Shown here in pieces: positions 1 to 7,449 of a stretch of 47,722 nt of DNA. Source of the stretch: Chlorobiota bacterium (lineage in GTDB: Bacteria; Bacteroidota; Bacteroidia; Bacteroidales; B39-G9). Under the pieces are notes generated by a model. The model was given only the letters and a program-made list of their open reading frames with translations. It made no database searches and had not been told where the DNA came from. How positions within the stretch are numbered: position 1 is the first letter of the stretch; every line of letters starts with the position of its first letter. A program made the position numbers and the translations under genes. The stretch spans positions 1-47,722 of the forward strand of contig JAADFW010000237.1 in assembly GCA_013152655.1 (NCBI GenBank). Reading direction: 5' to 3'.

Positions 1-358
1 ACTAAACTAAGTTGACGTATTTAAAGATAAATAATCTTTCCACTAAAGAATTACCAAGAACAAAATTCTATTCAATTCTTGATTCAATTCCTATTAATGA
101 GAAAATTTCATTTACAATAAAAAGAAAGAATACAATAAAGAAAAATATTATTTCAACAATATATTTAAGATGAAAGACATTGTACTATTTTTGGCAAATC
201 AAAATAATATTGCCCTAAATGAAGAGATATTAGAACACCGAGTTGCAAACATGCTAAATTTAATTGCCTGTTTTGTTGTTTACGTAAGTTAATTAACTTT
301 GTATGAGTAATTTATAAAATGATAAAGATGAGCATTAAATACGTCAACTTAGTTTAGT
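1..358. mobile_element. MITE-like element with 24-bp terminal inverted repeats
   Basis: Bases 1-24 are the exact reverse complement of bases 335-358, giving a 358-bp unit with perfect terminal inverted repeats (outer end ACTAAACTAAGTTGACG). No transposase is encoded. The interior is very AT-rich and has only short open frames: one running from about 12 to 172 without a good start, and a 40-codon ATG frame at 170-292 in another frame, possibly the remains of one decayed gene. The left repeat coincides with the window edge, so the element may extend further left, or the edge may be an assembly break at a repeated sequence. I cannot assign an IS family or see a target-site duplication because the left flank is missing. 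The inverted repeat is certain; mobility is inference. Confidence 0.5.
272..301 (+). promoter_or_regulatory. Promoter candidate facing the acyl-CoA dehydrogenase gene
   Basis: TTTG at 272-275 is followed after 18 bases by TAACTTTG at 294-301, a full match to the Bacteroidota -7 consensus TAnnTTTG with a near-ideal spacer. It lies inside the inverted-repeat element and points outward to the gene starting at 383, giving a predicted leader of about 75 bases that would include the right terminal repeat. Confidence 0.45.
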
Positions 359-382
359 GCCATCGTTACAAAAAAACTGTTT

Positions 383-1558
383 ATGATAAACGAAAATGAA
401 TATATTGACTATTTCTCTATTGACGAACTGTTAACCGAGGAGCATAAGTTAATTCGAAATGCAATTCATGATTGGGTGAACCGTTCAGTAAAACCAATTA
501 TTGACAAACACTGCCAGGAACACTCTTTCCCACAGCACTTAATTTCCGAAATGGGAGAATTGGGAGCTTTTGGCCCGTTTATTCCTGAAAAATACGGTGG
601 TTCAGGCCTCGATCATATTTCATACGGATTGATTATGCAAGAATTGGAACGAGGAGACTCGGCCATTCGATCAACTGCATCAGTACAATCATCATTGGTG
701 ATGTATCCTATTTTTGAATTTGGTTCGGAAGAACAAAAAAATAGATTTTTACCCGATTTGGCAAAAGGCAAAAAAACAGGTGCTTTCGGATTGACCGAAC
801 CAAATCATGGTTCTGACCCCGGAGGAATGGAAACTCAAATAATAGATAAAAAAAGTCACTATTTGCTCAATGGTTCTAAAATGTGGATAACAAATTCACC
901 CATTGCTGATGTTGCTGTTGTTTGGGCTAAAGACGAAAACAATAAGGTGAGAGGAGTAATTGTTGAAAAAGGAATGAAAGGTTTTTCGGCACCCGAAATT
1001 AAAAATAAATGGTCGTTAAGAGCCTCCTTAACCGGAGAATTGGTATTTGACAATGTTGTGATTCCGAAAGAAAATATCTTACCCAATATTTCAGGCTTAA
1101 AAGGGCCGCTAATGTGTTTAAATTCTGCAAGGTATGGAATTGCATGGGGTGTAATTGGTGCAGCAACCGATTGTTTTCAAACGGCTTTACAATATTCTAA
1201 AGAACGAACTCAGTTTAATAAGCCAATAGCTTCTTTTCAGTTAACACAAAAAAAATTAGCAGAAATGTTAACAGAAATCACAAAAGCGCAATTATTAGCA
1301 TATAGGTTAGGAGAATTAAAAAATAAAAATATTGCAACTCCTGCTCAAATATCAATGGCAAAACGGAATAATGTAAAAATGGCAATTGATATTGCACGCG
1401 AATCACGACAAATACTTGGTGCAATGGGAATTGTGGGCGATTATCCTATTATGCGGCATATGATGAATCTTGAATCTGTTATTACGTACGAAGGAACACA
1501 TGATATTCATTTATTAATTTCGGGATTTGATATAACAGGTGAAAATGCTTTTATTTAA
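383..1558 (+). CDS. gcdH: Acyl-CoA dehydrogenase, glutaryl-CoA dehydrogenase-like
   Basis: A 391-residue FAD-dependent acyl-CoA dehydrogenase of full family length. The order is an N-terminal helical domain, a middle beta domain with the FAD/substrate signature GLTEPNHGSDPGGMET (about residues 138-153), and a C-terminal helical domain. Several blocks are typical of glutaryl-CoA dehydrogenase rather than of short- or medium-chain enzymes: KWSLRASLTGELVFDNV and the C-terminal YEGTHDIH, in which Glu370 is the expected catalytic base. The known family reaction is oxidative decarboxylation of glutaryl-CoA to crotonyl-CoA in lysine and tryptophan breakdown, with electrons passed to ETF. No pathway partners are nearby, so the exact substrate is inferred. 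The ATG at 383 gives a complete N-terminus. It may be transcribed from the promoter-like sequence inside the upstream element. Confidence 0.9.
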   Translation: MINENEYIDYFSIDELLTEEHKLIRNAIHDWVNRSVKPIIDKHCQEHSFPQHLISEMGELGAFGPFIPEKYGGSGLDHISYGLIMQELERGDSAIRSTASVQSSLVMYPIFEFGSEEQKNRFLPDLAKGKKTGAFGLTEPNHGSDPGGMETQIIDKKSHYLLNGSKMWITNSPIADVAVVWAKDENNKVRGVIVEKGMKGFSAPEIKNKWSLRASLTGELVFDNVVIPKENILPNISGLKGPLMCLNSARYGIAWGVIGAATDCFQTALQYSKERTQFNKPIASFQLTQKKLAEMLTEITKAQLLAYRLGELKNKNIATPAQISMAKRNNVKMAIDIARESRQILGAMGIVGDYPIMRHMMNLESVITYEGTHDIHLLISGFDITGENAFI

Positions 1559-1614
1559 CGCAAAACAAATTTGAATAATTTACGTATTAATAAAATGAAA
1601 AAAATGATATAATT

Positions 1615-2019
1615 ATGAGCGAAGAAAATTCATTTACCAAAGACCTTGATAAACTTATTGAATTATTTAAAAGGTTTAAAGAAAAGACGATGAGTGAGAG
1701 TATTCCGGGTTTTGACAAACAGTTTTTTCAAAGTTTCGATTTAATAGTTCAAAATTACGATATGATAAAAGGGCATATTTCTGAGAGTTATTTAAACCAG
1801 ATTAGTGGCCCTTTAAAACAAATGATAAAAGATATGATTAATAAGCTGCAAGATGAGCTTGGTGAAGAAATAAATACAAAAACAGAGGTTTCTAACACTA
1901 TTAAAGAGATTGATGAATTATTAAATAAGCCCGGATTATCTAATAAAGAAATTGATGAATTGCTTGATAAACGAACATCTTTAAAAACAGAAAATCCAAA
2001 ATTACCACCTGAAAATTAA
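1615..2019 (+). CDS. Hypothetical helical protein
   Basis: A 134-residue charged protein that I do not recognise. It has no signal peptide or membrane segment and is predicted from composition to be almost entirely helical, with a Lys/Glu-rich central part and a C-terminal stretch containing two similar short units (KEIDELLNK and KEIDELLDK, about residues 97-119). The tail ends in a proline-containing segment. It starts 56 bases after the acyl-CoA dehydrogenase stop on the same strand and could be co-transcribed, though nothing links the functions. Codon use and base composition match the neighbours, which supports a real gene. An unspecified coiled-coil or protein-binding role is possible. 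Confidence 0.7.
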   Translation: MSEENSFTKDLDKLIELFKRFKEKTMSESIPGFDKQFFQSFDLIVQNYDMIKGHISESYLNQISGPLKQMIKDMINKLQDELGEEINTKTEVSNTIKEIDELLNKPGLSNKEIDELLDKRTSLKTENPKLPPEN

Positions 2020-2211
2020 AATATTAATTTTTAAAATAATTATTCAAAAATTAACTTATTACAAAGATTTCTTTTCTTTAATGTATCCTTAAGCCTAAAG
2101 CCAGCCTAACCAAAATACAGTAAAGCGAAACAATTATGATTACATTTTTTGGTGCTAAAAGTTTTCACTTTACGGTAAACAAATTGGTTTTCAAAACTTA
2201 GCCTTTGTATA

Positions 2212-2244
2212 TTGGCAAATATCCTATCATTCAATTTATTTTTG
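2212..2244 (+). promoter_or_regulatory. Promoter candidate for the C1 peptidase gene
   Basis: TTG at 2212-2214 and TATTTTTG at 2237-2244 are separated by 22 bases; the second is a full TAnnTTTG match. A second -7-like sequence, TATGTTTG, lies at 2250-2257. Both are 55-75 bases before the ATG at 2314, within a 294-base gap that otherwise shows nothing I can interpret. Confidence 0.4.
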
Positions 2245-2313
2245 TAAATTATGTTTGTAGTTTTACGCTGCAAAAATACGAAACAACCATATTTATAAAT
2301 TAAAATCAATATT

Positions 2314-3528
2314 ATGAAAAAACGATTACAAATTTCATTATTTGCTTTTTTCGGCTTTTTATTTAGCATTGTTGTATTAACCGGATTTTCACAGGATAAT
2401 GACACTTTAAGTGAAAAAGGCTATCATTTTACAATGGAAAAACAAATTCCTGCCACATCTGTAAAAAACCAATATCGTTCAGGTACATGCTGGAGTTTTT
2501 CTACCCTTTCATTTATTGAATCGGAACTTTTAAGAATGGGAAAAGGCGATTATGACCTTTCGGAAATGTTCTGTGTATGGCATGTATATTCTGATAAAGC
2601 AGATAAATATGTTCGTGCCCACGGAAGTTTAAATTTTGGTGGCGGCGGTGCATTAAACGACCCTTTAGATGTTATTAAGAATTACGGTATGGTTCCTGAA
2701 GAAGTTTATACCGGTATGAACATTGGTGAAAAAAACCACATTCACGGCGAAATGGATGCTGTTTTAAAAGGCATGATTGACGAAGTATTAAAAAACAAAA
2801 ACCGAAAACTTACTCCCCAATGGCATAATGCTTTTGATGGTATGTTAGATGCTTATTTAGGTAAAATCCCTGAAAATTTTACTTATAAAGGCAAATCATA
2901 TACTCCTCGTTCGTTTGCTGATGAATTAGGCTTTAATCCTGACGATTATCTTTATTTTACCTCATACACGCATCATCCGTTTTATGAAAAATTTATTCTT
3001 GAAGTTCCTGATAACTGGTCTTGGAATTCATTTTATAATGTACCACTCAATGACTTAATGGCCATTATTGACAATGCAATTGATAACGGATATTCTATTG
3101 CATGGGCCGCCGATGTTAGCGAAAAAGGATTTTCGTGGAAAAACGGTATTGCCATTGTTCCTGACGAAGACGTGGAAGAAGTTGCCGGAATGGAAAAAGA
3201 CAAATGGGCTAACCTGAGCAAAAAAGAGAAACAAAATATACTTTATAATTTTGAAGAACCGGTAAAAGAGAAAGTAATTACTCAGGAATTAAGGCAAAAA
3301 GGTTACGATAATTATACTACAACCGACGATCATGGAATGCACATTGTAGGAAAAGCAAAGGACCAAAACGGAACTGAGTATTATTATATCAAGAATTCAT
3401 GGGGAACAAAAAATACTAAGTACGATGGATATTTTTATGCGTCCAAAGCTTTTGTAGAATATAAAACCATGTCTATTTTAATTCATAAAGATGCTTTGCC
3501 AAAAAGTATAGCTAAAAAATTAAAATAA
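2314..3528 (+). CDS. Secreted C1B cysteine peptidase (aminopeptidase C / bleomycin hydrolase-like)
   Basis: A 404-residue papain-fold peptidase of the bleomycin hydrolase/PepC group. The catalytic triad is visible: Cys59 in SGTCWSFST, His340 in DDHGMHIVG and Asn361 in IKNSWGTKN, with Gln53 of the oxyanion hole in KNQYRSG. The YYYIKNSWG block is strongly conserved in the family. Unlike classic cytosolic PepC (about 440-450 residues) it begins with a signal peptide (basic MKKR, hydrophobic core, ending near GFSQD), so it should work in the periplasm or outside the cell as an amino- or oligopeptidase. It stands alone between a hypothetical gene and a convergent protease gene, and has its own promoter candidate and terminator. 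Confidence 0.88.
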   Translation: MKKRLQISLFAFFGFLFSIVVLTGFSQDNDTLSEKGYHFTMEKQIPATSVKNQYRSGTCWSFSTLSFIESELLRMGKGDYDLSEMFCVWHVYSDKADKYVRAHGSLNFGGGGALNDPLDVIKNYGMVPEEVYTGMNIGEKNHIHGEMDAVLKGMIDEVLKNKNRKLTPQWHNAFDGMLDAYLGKIPENFTYKGKSYTPRSFADELGFNPDDYLYFTSYTHHPFYEKFILEVPDNWSWNSFYNVPLNDLMAIIDNAIDNGYSIAWAADVSEKGFSWKNGIAIVPDEDVEEVAGMEKDKWANLSKKEKQNILYNFEEPVKEKVITQELRQKGYDNYTTTDDHGMHIVGKAKDQNGTEYYYIKNSWGTKNTKYDGYFYASKAFVEYKTMSILIHKDALPKSIAKKLK

Positions 3529-3545
3529 CTTAAATTTTATATGTG

Positions 3546-3610
3546 GCCACAGATTTAATATTCTAATCATATTAATTGATGAGTTTATTGAATCTGTGGC
3601 TATTTTTTTT
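3546..3610 (+). terminator. Terminator of the C1 peptidase gene, overlapping the convergent ctpA 3' end
   Basis: GCCACAGATT (3546-3555) pairs with AATCTGTGGC (3591-3600) and is followed by a run of eight T (3603-3610). The loop is long (about 35 bases), but the stem partly extends with AATA/TATT. The right arm and T-run lie inside the last codons of the opposite-strand S41 protease gene. Confidence 0.6.
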
Positions 3611-5200
3611 CATCTCTTCAACAGCCCTTAAAAAAGTTTTGTCTTTACTTAAAATAATAGGATAAAAACCTTTATCATCTAAAATATTGCGTGCAATTAA
3701 CGCGTTGAGTTGAGTATTTAAAACTTCTTCTGATTGTTTAATTTGCTCATTGTTCTTTTTTATCCCGTTTTTGCTTGCATAGATAATAAACTCAGGAAGA
3801 ATATTTTGTGACGAAAGGAAATTATTAAGACTTTTCCACGACACATATTTTGACAGTTTTTCTCTATGTTCGTCGGCATATTCAAATGCAAAATTGTAAA
3901 GAATTCCTTTTCGTGAAACTTTTGATAAATATTCAGAAGTTCCGGTAGTATCTAATGGCACAAAAATATCAGGCATAATTCCACCACCGCCATAAACAAT
4001 TTTCCCTCCGGGTGTAGTGTATTTTAATGAGTCAGAAAAATGTATGCTGTCTTTCTCTTCAAATTCGCCATTATGATATCGAATTCCAATATCATCATAA
4101 TAATTTTGTAATCCTTTATTATAAGGCTTTTGAATACACCTGCCGGTTGGTGTGTAATATCTGGCAATAGTTAATCGCAAAGATGAACCATCACGAAAAC
4201 CTAATTGTTCCTGAACCAGTCCTTTTCCATACGACCTTCTTCCAATAATTAATCCCCTGTCGTTGTCCTGAATTGCTCCTGCTAAAATCTCACTGGCTGA
4301 TGCAGCCCATTCATCTATCAAAATAATTACTTCATCCTTTTCACAAAGTCCTCTGCTTGTAGCGTAAATTTCTTCTTTTTGTCGTGCTTTGCCCTCGGTG
4401 TAAACTATCATTTTGCCATCCTCTAAAAATTCGTCGGCAATGTTGGTTGCAGCATTTAAATAACCTCCGCTATTCCCTCTTAAATCAACAATTATTTTCC
4501 TCATATTTTGTGATTTAAGCATTTTTATTGCTTCAACAAATTCTTTATATGTGGTTTGAGCAAACTTGCTGATTTTTACATAACCAACAGAATCGTTTAC
4601 CATATATGCCAAATCAACACTATAAAGAGGAATTTTATCACGCGTTATTGTAAAATCTATTAAATCAGAATTATTTCTTCTTAAAATACTTACATTCACT
4701 TTGGTTCCTTTCTTGCCTCTTAATTTTTTCATAACAGTAGTCTCAGAAATTTTTATTCCGGCAACTATTGTATCGTTTATTTTTATTATACGGTCACCAT
4801 CCATAATTCCAACTCTGTATGATGGCCCGTTAATAATAGTTTTTACAACTGCTATAGTATCGTTTTGAATTCTGAATTGCACGCCTATACCGTCAAAATT
4901 GCCAACTAAAGGCTCGTTCACCCGTTCAACATCTTTTGCAGGAATATATACAGAATGAGGATCGAGATTGCTAATTAATTCCGGTATTGCTTCTTCAATA
5001 AGTTTATTAATGTCAACAGAATCAACATAATCTGATTGAACAAAATTTATAACAGAGTTCAATTTATTTTGTTGTGGCTTAATTTGAAATGATTGTTTTG
5101 CTTCTTTATTTAAAACGCCTCCAATATATATACCGGTTACTAAAACAACAGATAATATGAAAGGAAGAAATATTTTTAAATATCGCTGAAATGAGGTCAT
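3572..5200 (-). CDS. S41 family C-terminal processing peptidase (CtpA-like)
   Basis: A 542-residue tail-specific serine protease. An N-terminal hydrophobic segment (about residues 10-28) acts as membrane anchor or signal, followed by a helical region, a PDZ domain (about 85-170) that recognises C-terminal tails, and the S41 core with the substrate-binding block DLRGNSGGYL. The Ser/Lys dyad is Ser301 in AASASEILAG and Lys326 in SYGKGLVQ, with the family's spacing of 25. It acts in the periplasm on misfolded or precursor proteins. It starts 22 bases after the dCMP deaminase gene, so the two probably form an operon. The residues after about 390 form a C-terminal extension shared with Bacteroidota homologues. 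The last codons carry the terminator of the convergent gene. Confidence 0.93.
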   Translation of the reverse strand: MTSFQRYLKIFLPFILSVVLVTGIYIGGVLNKEAKQSFQIKPQQNKLNSVINFVQSDYVDSVDINKLIEEAIPELISNLDPHSVYIPAKDVERVNEPLVGNFDGIGVQFRIQNDTIAVVKTIINGPSYRVGIMDGDRIIKINDTIVAGIKISETTVMKKLRGKKGTKVNVSILRRNNSDLIDFTITRDKIPLYSVDLAYMVNDSVGYVKISKFAQTTYKEFVEAIKMLKSQNMRKIIVDLRGNSGGYLNAATNIADEFLEDGKMIVYTEGKARQKEEIYATSRGLCEKDEVIILIDEWAASASEILAGAIQDNDRGLIIGRRSYGKGLVQEQLGFRDGSSLRLTIARYYTPTGRCIQKPYNKGLQNYYDDIGIRYHNGEFEEKDSIHFSDSLKYTTPGGKIVYGGGGIMPDIFVPLDTTGTSEYLSKVSRKGILYNFAFEYADEHREKLSKYVSWKSLNNFLSSQNILPEFIIYASKNGIKKNNEQIKQSEEVLNTQLNALIARNILDDKGFYPIILSKDKTFLRAVEEMKKNSHRFNKLIN

Positions 5201-5222
5201 TTATTAAAAATTAAGATGAATG

Positions 5223-5669
5223 TTAAATATTTATGTGGACAAGTTCTATTTTAGCTCTTTCAAGTATTTTCAACCCTTCGTGCTTGCGATATTTTTCAGA
5301 AAAAACAACACGTTTAATACCGGCTTGAATAATTAATTTTGAACATTCAATACAAGGTGATGTGGTTACATATAATGTTGCGCCATTACTACTATTGTTT
5401 GATTTAGCTACTTTTGTAATAGCATTGGCTTCAGCATGCAATACATAATCTTTTGTTTTCCCGTTTTCATCTTCACAAACATTTTCAAAACCTTCAGGCG
5501 TACCATTGTAACCGTCTGAAATAATCATTTTACCCAGTACAATTAAAGCACCAACTTTCCTTCTTTTACAATATGAATTTTGTGACCATATTTGAGCCAT
5601 CTCAAGATATCGCCTGTCAAATTGTGCTTGTTTTTCTTTGTAAGGATAAGATTTTGATGTTTTTTCCAT
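5223..5669 (-). CDS. Deoxycytidylate (dCMP) deaminase
   Basis: A 148-residue zinc-dependent cytidine/deoxycytidylate deaminase. The zinc and catalytic residues are present: His78 and Glu80 in LHAEANA, and Cys106/Cys109 in SPCIEC. The N-terminal block with SYCKRRKVGALIV and the DGYNGTP motif are typical of dCMP deaminases (ComEB type) rather than of nucleoside or tRNA deaminases. The known reaction is dCMP to dUMP, supplying thymidylate synthesis in the cytoplasm. It is the first gene of a likely two-gene operon with the S41 protease; this pairing is not an obvious pathway link. The length is normal for bacterial members. Confidence 0.92.
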   Translation of the reverse strand: MEKTSKSYPYKEKQAQFDRRYLEMAQIWSQNSYCKRRKVGALIVLGKMIISDGYNGTPEGFENVCEDENGKTKDYVLHAEANAITKVAKSNNSSNGATLYVTTSPCIECSKLIIQAGIKRVVFSEKYRKHEGLKILERAKIELVHINI

Positions 5670-5717
5670 AAAGAATGAACTTAAATATGCATTATCCCTT
5701 TTTTAAGGAGGGTAAAT

Positions 5718-5745
5718 AAAAACCCTCTGATTATTGAGGGTTTTT
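5718..5745 (-). terminator. Hairpin terminator after tRNA-Leu
   Basis: AAAAACCCTC (5718-5727) pairs perfectly with GAGGGTTTTT (5736-5745) around an 8-base loop. It begins 8 bases beyond the tRNA 3' end on the minus strand and separates the tRNA from the downstream deaminase operon. A-runs and T-runs on both sides would let it work in either direction. Confidence 0.7.
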
Positions 5746-5753
5746 ACTTGTTG

Positions 5754-5836
5754 TACCCGGAGCCGGGGTCGAACCGGCATGGGCAAAGCCCACTGGTGTT
5801 TGAGACCAGCGCGTCTACCAATTCCGCCATCCGGGC
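5754..5836 (-). tRNA. tRNA-Leu (anticodon CAA)
   Basis: The reverse complement folds as a class II tRNA: acceptor strand GCCCGGA pairs with TCCGGGT (one G-U pair), the D-loop contains GGTAGAC, the anticodon stem CTGGT/ACCAG encloses the loop CTCAAAC with anticodon CAA (reads UUG), a variable arm follows, and the T-loop is GGTTCGACCC. The discriminator base is A. The 3' CCA is not encoded (the genomic sequence continues ACAA), so it must be added after transcription. At 83 nucleotides it is normal for tRNA-Leu. Confidence 0.97.
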
Positions 5837-5847
5837 AAAATGCGGTG

Positions 5848-5879
5848 CGAAGATAATTAATTGTTTTGAATTCCTCAAA
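5848..5879 (-). promoter_or_regulatory. Promoter of tRNA-Leu
   Basis: On the minus strand TTTG (5879-5876) is followed after exactly 20 bases by TATCTTCG (5855-5848), a 7/8 match to TAnnTTTG, ending 11 bases before the tRNA 5' end. Spacing and position are as expected for a stable-RNA promoter in this phylum. Confidence 0.65.
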
Positions 5880-5898
5880 ATACTTTAAACGTAAAATA

Positions 5899-6984
5899 TT
5901 AATGAATCACACAAAATTTTATGGTTTGCATTATTTCATTCTGACGGTTTGCTATTGACAATAAATAATTTCCCGGCGACAAAGATGAAATATCATATTC
6001 TGCCCGGGATGTGTTTTGACTATATTTAATAATGCTATTGCCATTTATATCTGTAATAGTAATTTGAAATGCAGTAGCTGAATTATAGCTTTTAACATTT
6101 ATCACATTATTAGCAGGATTTGGATAAACTATTATTTTGTCGGCTAAAGGTATTTTTTCAACAGCTTGTGTATTGCTTTTTAATAATTTAACAGCAAAAA
6201 CAAAATCATTGGGTGTTGCTAAAACTTCTGCAACAGGATAACCTGTATTTTTTGCTAACCAGCGGTATGAGTGTGTAGTATCATTTATTGAATAGTCGGG
6301 AACAGGAATCCACAGTGTGAACACTTGAATTTCTATTTCCATAGTAAAAATCTCTAATCTGTCTTCTTTCAAACAGTCATAACTTTTATCGGGCAGTATA
6401 ACTATTCCATAGTCATTAATCTGGCTTTCATCTGTTAATGTTACTTTTAAACGTACAGAATCTACACCAACAGGCAGGCCTAAACTATCCGGGTCAACAC
6501 CTAAATTTTCAAGAGATTCAGTAATTGTAAAACTTGTTGAATTGTTTAATTCGTCATTAACATTTACCGGAAATTTTGCTAAATAAAACTCATTATCAAT
6601 AGCATAAGAAAAAGGTATGCCAAAACCGGCATAATCAGCTGCTAAACCCAACAATTGCACCCCGGTTTCAGTGCTTTTTAAAAACAACATGGCACCATCA
6701 GCATCTATCATAGTAAGATTTGCAGTTAAAAACGAATCGGCAAATTGTGTTTCAGATGGTAAAATAAACTTTATAGTATCAGTTGAATCGCTCTGTATGC
6801 TGCTAAAATCCCATGATTCATCAAACTGATTTATTAAAACAGAATCACTTGGCAAATAATACTTTGAATTTACCACATAATTATCTCCGGCAATTGCAAA
6901 ATCAGAGAATTCGTAACTTATTTGTGAAAATGTTCTTTGAACAACCCACATACAAATAAGTATTAAAAAAAGTTTTTTTGTCAT
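5899..6984 (-). CDS. Secreted protein with T9SS type A sorting domain
   Basis: A 361-residue exported protein. It has an N-terminal signal peptide (MTKKL, hydrophobic core, cut near TFSQ), a beta-rich body of about 260 residues that I do not recognise, and a C-terminal domain from about residue 285 with the T9SS type A hallmarks: IIVYPNPANNVINV, then ITDINGNSI and SLSPGNYLLSI. This tail directs passage through the type IX system, after which it is usually removed or used for surface attachment. Single gene on the minus strand, with the stop 62 bases from the tRNA-Leu gene. No enzymatic motif is visible, so it may be structural or adhesive. Confidence 0.85.
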   Translation of the reverse strand: MTKKLFLILICMWVVQRTFSQISYEFSDFAIAGDNYVVNSKYYLPSDSVLINQFDESWDFSSIQSDSTDTIKFILPSETQFADSFLTANLTMIDADGAMLFLKSTETGVQLLGLAADYAGFGIPFSYAIDNEFYLAKFPVNVNDELNNSTSFTITESLENLGVDPDSLGLPVGVDSVRLKVTLTDESQINDYGIVILPDKSYDCLKEDRLEIFTMEIEIQVFTLWIPVPDYSINDTTHSYRWLAKNTGYPVAEVLATPNDFVFAVKLLKSNTQAVEKIPLADKIIVYPNPANNVINVKSYNSATAFQITITDINGNSIIKYSQNTSRAEYDISSLSPGNYLLSIANRQNEIMQTIKFCVIH

Positions 6985-7080
6985 ATCAAAAATTGATTAA
7001 TATTATAGAGTAAAATTATTAATAAGCATGGTAATATCCAATTCTTTGTTGTTATCTAAAAGTTAATCGTGTTTTCTTTT

Positions 7081-7088
7081 TACTTTTG
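7081..7088 (+). promoter_or_regulatory. -7 promoter element before rbfA
   Basis: TACTTTTG is a full match to TAnnTTTG, 22 bases before the rbfA ATG. No well-spaced TTTG partner is seen; the nearest is at 7045-7048, which is too far. It would drive the whole 7111-11945 gene series. Confidence 0.45.
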
Positions 7089-7110
7089 TAAAAATTTTTA
7101 AACATTAATT

Positions 7111-7446
7111 ATGGCTACGAGAATTGAAAAAGTTAGCAGAATGCTACAAAGAGAGCTGGGAGATATTTTTCAGAAAGCCCAACAGGAAACTTACCGTGGA
7201 ATAATGATTACCGTAACAAAAGTTAGAATTAGCCCCGATTTATCTGTGGCCAGAGTTTATTTAAGCATTTTCCCGGCTAAGAATTTAAAAGAAGTCTTAG
7301 ATTCTATTGAACAAAATAAAAAGCATTTTAGATATCAGTTGGCACAAAAAATTAAAAATCAGGTTAAAATTATTCCTGAATTAGTTTTTTTAATAGACGA
7401 TTCACTTGATTATATTGAAAACATTGAAAATTTATTAAAAAAGTAA
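7111..7446 (+). CDS. rbfA: 30S ribosome-binding factor RbfA
   Basis: A 111-residue protein spanning the whole RbfA family (KH-like fold). The N-terminus (ATRIEKVSRMLQRELGDIF), the central KVRISPDLSVARVYLSIFP strand region and the C-terminal FLIDDSLDYIENIENLL helix are the diagnostic blocks. RbfA binds the 30S subunit and helps mature the 5' end of 16S rRNA, and is important in the cold. It heads a plus-strand series, with the methyltransferase gene starting 3 bases after its stop. A TAnnTTTG promoter element lies 22 bases upstream. Confidence 0.95.
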   Translation: MATRIEKVSRMLQRELGDIFQKAQQETYRGIMITVTKVRISPDLSVARVYLSIFPAKNLKEVLDSIEQNKKHFRYQLAQKIKNQVKIIPELVFLIDDSLDYIENIENLLKK

Positions 7447-7449
7447 TTA

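Noticed and set aside
2106-2405. 99-codon open frame on the minus strand
   Set aside because: It overlaps the start and signal peptide of the C1 peptidase gene and the upstream promoter region, has no recognisable motif, and looks like a chance frame in AT-rich DNA.
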